Shown: positions 32,155-41,299 of the stretch, piece after piece
Layout of the letters: every line of letters starts with the position of its first letter
Numbering within the stretch: the first letter of the stretch is position 1
Notes under the pieces: model-generated
Database searches by the model: none
What the model was told of the DNA's origin: nothing
What the model saw: the letters and a program-made list of their open reading frames with translations, nothing else
Program-made: the position numbers and the translations under genes
Origin: Silene noctiflora
Lineage: Eukaryota > Streptophyta > Magnoliopsida > Caryophyllales > Caryophyllaceae
Assembly: GCA_009801015.1 (NCBI GenBank)
Contig: VHZZ01003210.1
Location: 38,727 to 83,303 of the forward strand
DNA length: 44,577 nt
Direction of reading: 5' to 3'

Positions 32155-33390
32155 TTACTTCTCAATGGTCTTCTTCCTAGAAATAGCTCCTTTCTTCTTC
32201 GACACTGCCTTATCATTCTTAACCGAAACAAGGCTATCCACACAGGTAAAAGCCACATGAGGAGAATCCTCGAGTCGAAGCCCTTGAACCGAAACCCTCT
32301 TGATCTTTTTAGTCACCAAATCATACCACCCAAACCAAACACCATCAACCTCAACCAACACACTCTTCTCATCTTTCGAGTAAGTAACAAGCCTAAGATA
32401 CATACAATACTTATGAATTTCATTCTTTCGAATCCTAAACAACTTAACCCACGATTCTTTCTTCCCACACTCTTTCAATTCCCAAACATCCGCGTATAAA
32501 AACTGACGGTTGTAAAGCGGGTCGCCCATGAACTTATCCGGGTCTACCTTATGCTTCTGGTAATTCACAACCAGGCACAAACACCCGCGTAAATTCCTCA
32601 AACTCATTGTCATTTTACCATATTCATAACTATCCAAATCGGGATGATCGAAAAGCGAAAACGTACTAGTCCTAAGATCAAAACATTTCAACAGCAGCTT
32701 AGAATCCTTCGAAATCGCGACAAAACACAATGTCTGATCAACAGCAACAGCATTGGTCCGCTGAAGAAAATATGAAACGGAGGTCTCATCATAAACCGAT
32801 TTCCACGAGTCATTCCGCATACTATAAACAGACGTTTCCCTACAAAAACCCGAACCCTCTTCAATCCACTGAACCGACCTAACAACCTTATAATCATCCG
32901 TAACAGTGTCATACCCAAACCCGAAAACCTCCACCAGCCCAAACGCAAAATCCGGTTCATGAGACGGAGCAGGAGGGACTAAACGATGCGTTTTGTTCGA
33001 CGGGTTGAATAAAAACACGGTTTTCTTAGGGAAGTCGGAAATAAGGAGGACACCATGGACGCTTTCGATAAGTTCGACAGGGGGACGGTGAAGGAGGTTA
33101 TTTAAGGGATGGTTTACGGTATCGAAGCGGAGTTTGATGTCGGAAATGGCGGAGGAAAGGAGAGAGTTGTTGTTGGTGACGATGATGTTGAATTTGGTGT
33201 TGGAGTGTATTAGGGTTTTGGAAAGGTGAAGTTTGATGAAATTTGAGGAAGATATTAGGGAGTTCCATGATTTTGAGACGCATTTGAAACGATGAAGAGG
33301 TTTAATAGGGAGTTTTGTGAGGATTTCTGTGATGAGTTCTAATGGTAGAGGTTGAGATGCCGCCATTTTTGGTGTTTTGAGTTTCTTCAA
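32155..33390 (-). CDS. F-box protein with F-box-associated domain, copy 1 (411 aa)
   Basis: Probable substrate-recognition subunit of an SCF ubiquitin ligase. An N-terminal F-box lies at about residues 15-55 (LPLELITEILTKLPIKPLHR, then FKCVSKSWNSLI). It is followed by an F-box-associated interaction domain at about 100-380 with the usual VFLFNPSNKTHRLVPP, GFGYD, DDYKVVR and VYSMRNDSWKSV segments. The C-terminus is Lys-rich (KKKGAISRKKTIEK). Single exon and intact. A second in-frame Met (MAASQPLP, residue 9) may be the true start because the residues before it are less F-box-like. It is the paralog of the gene at 39175. It carries about 20 extra residues around 285-305 (DPDKFMGDPLYNRQF region). 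The substrate is unknown. Confidence 0.9.
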   Translation of the reverse strand: MKKLKTPKMAASQPLPLELITEILTKLPIKPLHRFKCVSKSWNSLISSSNFIKLHLSKTLIHSNTKFNIIVTNNNSLLSSAISDIKLRFDTVNHPLNNLLHRPPVELIESVHGVLLISDFPKKTVFLFNPSNKTHRLVPPAPSHEPDFAFGLVEVFGFGYDTVTDDYKVVRSVQWIEEGSGFCRETSVYSMRNDSWKSVYDETSVSYFLQRTNAVAVDQTLCFVAISKDSKLLLKCFDLRTSTFSLFDHPDLDSYEYGKMTMSLRNLRGCLCLVVNYQKHKVDPDKFMGDPLYNRQFLYADVWELKECGKKESWVKLFRIRKNEIHKYCMYLRLVTYSKDEKSVLVEVDGVWFGWYDLVTKKIKRVSVQGLRLEDSPHVAFTCVDSLVSVKNDKAVSKKKGAISRKKTIEK

Positions 33391-35182
33391 AAACCTCGCA
33401 AACTGTTTGAGAATGTGAATGGTTGGTTTACAGGTAATAAGTAACTGGCTAACTGCTGTATTTCTACTCTCTAGGTGGGCTTTAGTAATTACTACTTTAA
33501 ATACCGCGGTCTTTTTAGATAAAAATGTTATAAATTCTGAGTATCAACATGATATTTAACTCCATTTTAAAATGTGGCTACCAATAATTTATGGAAAGAT
33601 TGTGTTCCAATATTTACAATAAATATTTATGGTATAAAATTAATTATGAGGCAAATATTATTCATTAATAAATATAGTAAATATAGATAGTATGATTAAT
33701 TAATTAGGAGGAAGATATTCTATAGTAGTATGTTCACTTAGGCGGGAAAATATAGGTGGGAAAATTGGAGAGTTGTTAATCTTTTAGTATATAGGGGATA
33801 GGACAAAGATTCATTCCTTTTTTAACGGACCGAATCGTATTCTAGCTGAAATTAAAGAGAAAATAGACATAGAATAAAGCCTATTATTATATGAATCGTA
33901 GAGAGGAAATGTAGTAAAAGAAAATAGAGGACCCTTATACCTTTTAAAATTCACGAATTCTCGTGAAGCGGATTTATACAAGATTTTGCGTAACACAAGG
34001 TTTAAAATAGTAGCTCTAAGTGGTAGGAACGCTACTACTCTAATAATGAAATTGAGGATTTGATTCTAACTCGAGACATAACATGGTCATTTACACTGAA
34101 AAAAGAGTAGTTTTTCGCAATGTAAAACTGCCTCACTACTTCTTCACTAGCAAATTAAGGACCTTGCAAAAAGGTTAGTTGGGCTAGGCCCAGGTCAGTC
34201 TCATTCTGGTTGGGTTAGTTCAGGTGTGTGTCGGTCGGTCATTTCGAATCTGAAGTCAGTTTCGGTGGTGGAGTCATTTTCGGCTCAAGCAGGTTGAATT
34301 ATTTCAGGTCCGGTCATTGAAAACTCTGTGCAATTGGAACTACTTGACAGTTGACATGACAAAGCTGTCTAGGTAGTAGCTCATAGGCTAAAAGCCTAAA
34401 ACCTAAGTTTTCACTATTTCATCATCAAACGTCAAGCATTCAAGATGTCAAATTTTGTCAAAACTACTCATTATCCCTCAATTATATTTGGCAAACACAT
34501 CCGAAACTAACTCGAACCAAGTGACTTGACTAGATCGGGATAATTACTTATGAACCCGGAACTAACACGCACACGACCCCGTTAACTCATTTACCATATC
34601 TAGAAGCATTCATTTATATTTTACTCTGTCAAAATAAAAACAATGTTGGTGCTGGAAAAAAAAAATATACAGATGAGACTAAAACATCAGATAAGTTTCA
34701 CTATTACCATTTGAGTTACCACCTCATTAACTCATTTCCATGAATGAAAGCATCATACAGCAATCGATTCCCAAATACACAACGCCAAAAGCGAAAACAA
34801 AAATTAAAATAATGTCGATACTTGTGCATATCCACAAAACAAGTACTCCGTCTAGCTCAATCCAGTATGCACCATAGGATGAACGCTTGATGACCAAATT
34901 GGTCGCACCTCATTAGTTACGGAGTATAACAGTACATCTTACTCAACAATGGTAGATTCCAATCTCACGTGATCCGGCATTGGCTCAACTCTAGTTATAC
35001 CTGATCTAAAACAGTACAAATTTACTAAGAAGAGGAATTAAACTGAAGCTTACCTGCTCAAATTTCAAAACCAGGCTCCACCATTTACTGGTGCAATAAT
35101 TAGTATGTAATGAGAGGATAAGACCGGTAATCCAAAGCTTTTTCGAGTGGCTAAGCTTGTGTGAACAAGAGAAGAACCGGAC
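33391..35182. other. Upstream region of F-box copy 1
   Basis: AT-rich, with a degenerate GGTTGGGTTAG/TCGGTCGGTCATTTCG stretch at 34170-34320 like those near 29000 and 40450. Small frames (for example an antisense one near 33900) have no supporting domain. Unit 2 has a much shorter equivalent interval. Confidence 0.45.
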
Positions 35183-35660
35183 TTGGTTAAGGAAATCCAA
35201 CTCCGGACTCCTTTGATTGGTATCCTTTTGCAAATGATTAAGAAAACACATAATTTGAGTCAAACAATGTCTGATAACTGCATTCAACTCACTCCCTCCT
35301 CCTCTCCAAATGAGCAACTACTAAATTGCACTCCTACTAAACAGCTAGTAGCCGCAGATTGTAGACGCACCATGGAGCGTGATGTATACCTGGCTGCATT
35401 AAACGGGAATGTCTCTAAACTATGCCGGCTTAACTGGAAATAGCAGAAAACACCAATCGGAAATAATGTTCTTTGTGTTCATGTTGGGAAGCCACTTGAC
35501 AACATCAAAGGTAATTTAACAGAGTGTAAGCCTACAATTCATCCAATATTGATGCTGTTCTAGAGTTTCTAGGAAGGGCTGAGGTGTTTGGGCTCCATAA
35601 TAAAGCTAACAACAGCACGGACACGGTTTTTTCGGGGTGCACATATACTGATGGCACATT
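35183..35660 (+). pseudogene. Ankyrin-repeat gene relic A, unit 1 (N-terminal part)
   Basis: It starts at an MSDNCIQL segment (35268) and continues MERDVYLAALNGNVSKL, a typical start for plant ankyrin/PGG proteins. It then stops at 35443. Decayed ankyrin sequence continues in other frames (TPIGNN then HVGKPLDNIKGNL; later EFLGRAEVFGLHNKANN). The relic breaks off into the unrelated 35627-35663 patch. No PGG membrane domain is present here. Confidence 0.7.
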
Positions 35661-35663
35661 CTC
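35627..35663. repeat. 37-bp patch matching the MIR399 copy-1 upstream region
   Basis: GGGGTGCACATATACTGATG and the following GCACATTCTC match 30289-30325 with few changes. That sequence is the extra insertion that MIR399 copy 1 has and copy 2 lacks. It sits in the middle of ankyrin relic A. Confidence 0.65.
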
Positions 35664-36009
35664 AGGTCATCGGGTCAATTGGATTTCACAACAAATCAAT
35701 TTTAGAAAATTTTGGTTCCCGGGTCAACCTTTCAAGCCAGCTACAACAAAACTGTCGTTCAAGTTTTGGGAGACTGGTAGCAGCCTTGCTTGTGACCCGG
35801 AGCAAAAAATTAGTACGGAGTAGAAAAATAAGAGTCCAAGAAACAAACTTTATAGGCTAGGAGCAGCTTTGTATGTGTGGGGACAGTGGGAAGAAACGAA
35901 GTCAAATAAAAAATAAAAAATAAAAATCCAAGATGTTCCTCCAAAAATATTATCTCAGCACTCAAGATTCACTAAACAAGGCCGTGAGTCCGTGACACAA
36001 CTCACACAG

Positions 36010-36480
36010 GCAAAAAATGCCTGATAGCTCAATTGAACTCTCTTTCTCCTTTTCTGGAAACGATCCACAATCAAATGGTAATGAACAGCTGGTGGCGCCA
36101 GCTAGTACGAATGGTAAACGCAGCATGGAGCATACCTGGCTGCAGAAAACGGGAAAGTCCAGAAACTATGGTGGCTAAGCTGAAACACTAGAAAACTGCA
36201 ATCGTAAACTATGTCCTTCATGTTCATGTTAGGAAGCCAATTGAAACAATCAAAGGTAATTTAACAGACAATGTTAACCTACAATTTGTCCAATATGTTC
36301 TGGATGAAACAGTAAATGATTCAGTTTTATTGGGGAGACGAACGACAAAGGAGATACAACATTACACCTAGCTGTCCGGTTTGGTCATACTGATGCTGTT
36401 CAAGAGTTTTTAAAACGGGCTGAGGTGGTCAGGCTCCTGAATAAAACTAACAATAACATGGACACAATATATTCTGTTAG
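36010..36480 (+). pseudogene. Ankyrin-repeat gene relic B, unit 1
   Basis: A second N-terminal copy (MPDSSIELSFSFSGND), with stops near 36180. After frame changes comes a clear ankyrin repeat at about 36330-36470 (GDTTLHLAVRFGHTDAVQEF). It ends where unit 2 starts. Having two N-terminal relics in unit 1 shows further local duplication or an unequal crossover inside the ankyrin gene. Confidence 0.7.
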
Positions 36481-36944
36481 ATCAATATCCTATAATGTCC
36501 ATAAACATAAATAGGTTTAGCAACTCTCATCTCAATTATGACCACCTTCACTATGAAAAATATCAAAATTGTCAATCAAAAATTACATATTACAAAAACA
36601 CCAGATACTTTCCAATTTTAATTTTCTAGCATGTTGAACTACTCTTCTTTTAAGCTGATCTTACATAATACGACCATCTCATATACAAAGAAGAGATAAT
36701 TTTACGACAATAAAAACAAGTCATATAATGCAGAAGCAAAGACTTATATTCCTAACAAATGATAATGCAACTTCTTGACCAGCCGGAGATTATACACTCG
36801 TTTATGATGGTAAGCACCCCGATTTACACAACCAAGAAAAAAAAAATGACAAAGCAACTAACCCATGAATACATGCACCAATATAACTAAAATTTGCATT
36901 TGAAGAGTGGAGCAATTAATTAGTGTAACATAAGTTTGCATGGT

Positions 36945-37062
36945 GGAATTACCGGGCAAATCTCCTTTGGCATAGACCTCATTTTCTGTATTGTGACAAA
37001 TATATCACTTACAGTTTATTAGTTGCATGCCAAAGGTGATTCTACCCAGTTATGCATCCATG
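36945..37062 (-). ncRNA. MIR399: MIR399 precursor, copy 2
   Basis: The mature 21-nt sequence at 36972-36952 and star arm at 37047-37026 are both identical to copy 1, while the loop and outer stem differ at scattered sites and a small indel. The 3'-arm placement and arm spacing fit MIR399. It would silence the same target class (PHO2/UBC24) and add dosage. The promoter elements are retained at matching positions. It is a functional duplicate as far as sequence shows. Confidence 0.92.
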
Positions 37063-37098
37063 CATTTAACCATGACTTTGCAAATAAACTTGTTTCTG

Positions 37099-37106
37099 TA
37101 TTTATA
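37099..37106 (-). promoter_or_regulatory. TATA box of MIR399 copy 2
   Basis: TATAAATA on the minus strand, 52 bp upstream of the star arm, as in copy 1. Confidence 0.7.
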
Positions 37107-37142
37107 CATGCAATTGAAAAAAAAAACAGAGTGCTAAAATTA

Positions 37143-37150
37143 GCATATCC
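37143..37150 (-). promoter_or_regulatory. P1BS site, MIR399 copy 2
   Basis: GCATATCC, matching GNATATNC, 37 bp upstream of the TATA box. Confidence 0.65.
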
Positions 37151-37276
37151 TTAAAAAAAAACATATTCCACAACATTTGAGTCAACACCAATTTACCCTA
37201 GACATAGTTGAACAAAAGTGAGTAAAATCTTTTTTTAAAAAAAGGGAACAAAATCTAGGAACTTTTCCATTTATTA

Positions 37277-37284
37277 GGATATAC
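37277..37284 (-). promoter_or_regulatory. Second P1BS site, MIR399 copy 2
   Basis: GGATATAC, matching GNATATNC, at the place equivalent to 30271-30278. The duplicated TGATGGCACATT phrase seen next to it in copy 1 occurs only once here. Confidence 0.6.
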
Positions 37285-38019
37285 TGATGGCACATTCTCC
37301 ACTTGCTTCTTGTATGCTAAGGTCTTAGAAAATGTGCTTGTTTAGAGTCTATTTCTGAGGCCGCTATATCATGGACAAAACCTTGAAATTAAATCTGGGC
37401 GCAACTTACCTTTAGGACCGAGGTAGAATTGGGTAAAAATTATGCAATCGATTACATACAAGATTCTAAGGACTAGTAGGCTCTATTTCTGTGGCACACT
37501 AAAATCTTAAAATACAAACTGAAAACAGTCATTGTATAATATACGATCAAATCGCATATCATACATTATCATTTAGTTATAGCTGTTGTAATTATGTTCT
37601 ACCATACAGTGGTCTTAGTCTCTTAGACCAGGATAATTGATCTGGGAAAGTATGTACAAAACACTGACTTAGAAGTTAGAATTGATCTCACAATGTTGAC
37701 ATCAACTATGGAAAGTATACAGCTTAGATTGACTTCGTCATGTTCACATCAATTACGCAAAGCAAAAATGAAGGTGCATAAGCCGGTTAATACTAATGAA
37801 AACATGTATTTAGTGCTGTCACAAACTCACAACTCACAATAAGTGTTCTATCACAGAAATCTACAGATTCAGATGTCTAGTTGTCTACGAACAAGATTGT
37901 AATACGAGTACTACACCATTAGGGAATGGAGCGAAATGAATACAAGTTAAGGAGTACTAATTACGTCTACAGAGAATACTTATCAGAAAACAAATCTCTA
38001 CCGAGAGTTTTTCAAAAAA

Positions 38020-38150
38020 AAAAAGCGACGAAATAGAATTGACACCTGGTGCATCACACGATGTAGCCACCGTAGCCCAAGTGCAATCGCCTACTAATTA
38101 GTCTATGCAGCACTGTTCTTACCAGCTCTATCAGCCGTAACTCCTACAAA
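38020..38150. repeat. Copy 2 of the block conserved in all units
   Basis: Equivalent of 30905-31035, with the same core strings. The minus-strand frame has a TGA not present in the other two copies. Confidence 0.5.
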
Positions 38151-39174
38151 ACAGGGTAGTTACCTCATAAGTCCTGCAGATTACAAACGACCCGAGGCTA
38201 AAATCAGTAAGTTTGTATTAACACATTGACATTTAGGCAAGATTATGAAGTTCAAACTCACTTAAGTTGATAAGAACACATGATTTTTGACGAATACACT
38301 CAAATCTAACAGTGTCTCAACTAATCTGCAGTATGTAGAGGCCGGAGATGTTGGTACAATTCGAGGGACAATGCTCTTGTACTCCATTAAGTGACAAGTA
38401 TAATATGTTTTCTCATAATGAAATACTGACAAAATATGGAGGAAAGGAGGATATTGCTGATTACCTAACATAGTTCTCAAGTTCCTTCAGTGGTCACAGC
38501 TTAAGCTTGAATCCCGAAGACAGAAAATCGTTCCTGAGCAAATAAAGGACAAAATAAGGTGGATGAATGTGCATAACCATGGACTTCCAAGATCATAGCA
38601 ATGTCTAATAACAAGCCATATAGTGTAATAACCAGGAGAAATGCAAGGTAAATAAATTACAAAATGTATGGGTCAATGCTACTACAATTACACAGCCAAT
38701 TCAGCAGCAAACTCGAGTAACACAAGATCTACATTCAGCAAACAATATATTTCTACTCCAACTAAGGGTAATTAACAAGTAATCAATGATTCACGGTGTC
38801 AAGAAGCTACAAAAGTATTGTATTATCTCAGTGCCTCGATGCTCCTGCCTATGGCGGTGTTGGGGGTCGAATGTATATAGCATTAACCCAATGTCAAAAG
38901 CAAGAAGAGACATTTTTCAAAAGATCCATGACAAAACATGTTAAAATGCATCGACAATGTGTATTCTATGATATCGGAAGCATAAACAGTTTAACCTATC
39001 GTATTCCATTCCAAGGTAGTAGGCCAACTATTTGATCTACACAAACATAACAACCAAAATGGGTCTATATCTACAAATATGACTAGAACCACAACAACAT
39101 ACACACATAAGACTCCTGCAATTCATAGAAACACAAAACATCAAAAGGAAACATAATAGCCAAAGATATAGATT
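38151..39174. other. Spacer 3' of F-box copy 2
   Basis: Homologous to the spacer after copy 1, with small indels (extra sequence around 38600-38700). No independent gene is supported. Confidence 0.5.
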
Positions 39175-40341
39175 TTACTTCTTCTCAGTGGTCTTATTAG
39201 GCCTAGTTCCTTCCTTCTTCGACACCACCTTGTTATTCAAAACCGAAACAAGGGTCTCCACATAGGGATAAGCCACATAAGGCGAATCCACAGCTCCCAG
39301 CTCTTGAACCGGAACTCTCTTAAACTTTTTAGTCACCAAATCATACCAACCATACCAATTACTATCAACCTCAATCAACACACTCTTCATATCTTTCGAG
39401 TAAGTAACAAGCCTAAGATACCTACAAAGCTTACGAATTTCATTCTTTCGAATCTTAAACAGCTTAACCCACTTAGACTCATTCATTTCCCACACATCCG
39501 CGTATAAAAACTCACAGTTGTTCTTACGGTAACTCACAAGCAAGCACAAACACCCGCGTAAACTTCTCAAACTCATAAACATCTTACCACTATCCCTATC
39601 TAACTTGGGAAAATCGACAAGCGAAAACGTACTAGTCCTAAGATCAAAACATTTCAACACCGAATCAGAATTACTCAAAATCATGACAAACCACAATGTC
39701 GAATCAACAGCAATAGCACTGGTCTCCTGAAGAGTATATAGAACAGTCTCATCATTAACCGACTTCCACGAGTCATTCCGCATACTATAAACAGACGCCT
39801 CCCTATCGAAAAACCCAAAAAATTTCCACTGAGCCAACCTAACAACCTTGTAATCATCCGTAATACCATCATACCCAAACCCGAACACCACCACAAGCTC
39901 AAACACAAAAGCCGGTTTACGAGACGGAGCAGGAGGGACTAAACGTTGCGTTTTGTTTGACGGGTTGAATAAACACAATGTTTTCTTAGAGGAGTCAACA
40001 AGGAGGAAGACACCATGAACGCTTCCGGTTATGTTACCAGGGAGACGGTGAGGGATGTTATTTAGAGGATGGTTTACGATATCGAAGCGGAGTTTGACAG
40101 TGGATATGGCGGCAGAGACGATGGAGTTTGTAGAGATGATGATGTTGGTGTTAGAGATTAGGGTTTGATGAAGATGTTGTTTGATGAACTTTGAAGAAGT
40201 AATTATGGAATTCCATGTTTTCGAGACACATTTGAAACGATGAAGAGATTTTACAGGGAGTTTTGTGAGGACTTCTGTGATGAGTTCAAATGGTAGAAAT
40301 GCCGCCATTTTTGGGGTTTTGAGTTTCTTCTTCACTGTCAC
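39175..40341 (-). CDS. F-box protein with F-box-associated domain, copy 2 (388 aa)
   Basis: Intact tandem paralog of the gene at 32155. The F-box is at about residues 16-55 (LPFELITEVLTKLPVKSLHR, then FKCVSKTWNSII). The F-box-associated domain at about 95-360 keeps LCLFNPSNKTQRLVPP, GFGYD, DDYKVVR and VYSMRNDSWKSV. Compared with copy 1 it lacks the insertion near residue 285 and has several short indels, so the two have diverged but stayed in frame. That suggests selection for function. The start is the first Met (MTVKKKLKTPK) or the internal MAAFLPFE. Probable SCF adaptor; target unknown. Confidence 0.9.
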   Translation of the reverse strand: MTVKKKLKTPKMAAFLPFELITEVLTKLPVKSLHRFKCVSKTWNSIITSSKFIKQHLHQTLISNTNIIISTNSIVSAAISTVKLRFDIVNHPLNNIPHRLPGNITGSVHGVFLLVDSSKKTLCLFNPSNKTQRLVPPAPSRKPAFVFELVVVFGFGYDGITDDYKVVRLAQWKFFGFFDREASVYSMRNDSWKSVNDETVLYTLQETSAIAVDSTLWFVMILSNSDSVLKCFDLRTSTFSLVDFPKLDRDSGKMFMSLRSLRGCLCLLVSYRKNNCEFLYADVWEMNESKWVKLFKIRKNEIRKLCRYLRLVTYSKDMKSVLIEVDSNWYGWYDLVTKKFKRVPVQELGAVDSPYVAYPYVETLVSVLNNKVVSKKEGTRPNKTTEKK

Positions 40342-40903
40342 TTGAATTTCAATTGGAACTGGGAGTGTTTATGATCTATCGTCGCACAATAATAAGGCAT
40401 CACCTTAGGGTTTACGGTAGACCCTGCAAATGGGTCAATCGGAGTCGGGTTGGAGGTTTGCAAGAACGAGGGCTTGATCAAGTCATTTCGGATTCAGTTA
40501 ATTTTCAGGTGTGTTGTTATGAAGTTATTTGGGGGCAAAGGTTAGTATGCGATAATACTAATAGACATTCATGTCGGTTTGTATAGATCACGTCAATTTG
40601 GGTTCAGGTCAAGCTCGGATCGGGTTATTCAAACTGAATAATTCGTATCTAGGCAGTTTTGCAAGGTAGTAGTAACGACTTACATCAAGAATAACCGATC
40701 ATGAGTCAATGGGGTTTTAACATCAAATCATGGCCTCGTAGGTTGCCTTAGGGGTTGAGATTAATCGATAGAGTCTTGAGAGGTGGTTTCACTGGTTTGT
40801 ATCCTTTACCAATGACCAAGAAAACCAATTCTAGACCCCTTTGATTTGTATCCTTTACCAATGACTAAGAAAACATATAATTCGAGTCAAACAACGCCTT
40901 GAC
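40342..40903. other. Upstream region of F-box copy 2
   Basis: Contains degenerate GGGTCAATCGGAGTCGGGTT phrases (40430-40640) and a duplicated 55-bp phrase (TTTGTATCCTTTACCAATGA at 40795 and 40845). No gene is supported. Confidence 0.45.
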
Positions 40904-41292
40904 TAAAGATGGAAGTGGACACGCGGGACTTTCGACCACCACGACCTACGACTCATTTTAGCACGGCACAAGATAGGCAATGCCCAACATAGCACAACAC
41001 ACCATGGGCCGTGCCTGGGCCAAAGAAGATATTGCCTAGCTTATGCACGACATGACCACCTAGATATGACACGCTTGGGCACGCCCAAAATACAAAGAAA
41101 TAAGACTAAAGTGAAGGAATTGTTTGGGCATGCCTAAGCATGATACGACACACCATGGGACATGCCAAGGCCGCCACCATTTCACCGGCAAGTCACGAAA
41201 CCCACCTTTCTGTCCTGTCCATGCCATATTTCTCCTCTGGGCACGGTAGGCCAGCACGAGGCATTGCTCAGCACGACCGACTTTCATCTCTA
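40904..41292. mobile_element. Non-autonomous hAT element, 389 bp, with 8-bp target duplication
   Basis: The ends TAAAGATGGAAGTGG and the complement of CGACTTTCATCTCTA form short inverted repeats. They are flanked by GCCTTGAC (40896-40903) and GCCTTGAG (41293-41300), an 8-bp duplication with one mismatch. The interior is GC-rich with GCACGGCAC/GGGCACGCC motifs and no transposase. The equivalent position in unit 1 (about 35265) has no insertion, so it arrived after the unit duplication. Confidence 0.85.
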
Positions 41293-41299
41293 GCCTTGA

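Larger units (their letters stand above)
29560..36500. repeat. Tandem unit 1: MIR399, F-box gene, ankyrin relics
   Basis: The left border lies near GCAACTCTCATCTCAATT (29572). Homology to unit 2 can be followed through the MIR399 hairpin, the spacer (30430-31640), the F-box gene and the start of the ankyrin relic (35183 onward). Unit lengths are close to 7 kb. Borders are estimated by eye. Confidence 0.75.

Noticed and set aside
33811..33996. Possible organelle-derived insert (small antisense frame with a conserved-looking end)
   Set aside because: No recognisable plastid or mitochondrial gene could be identified and the frame is short.
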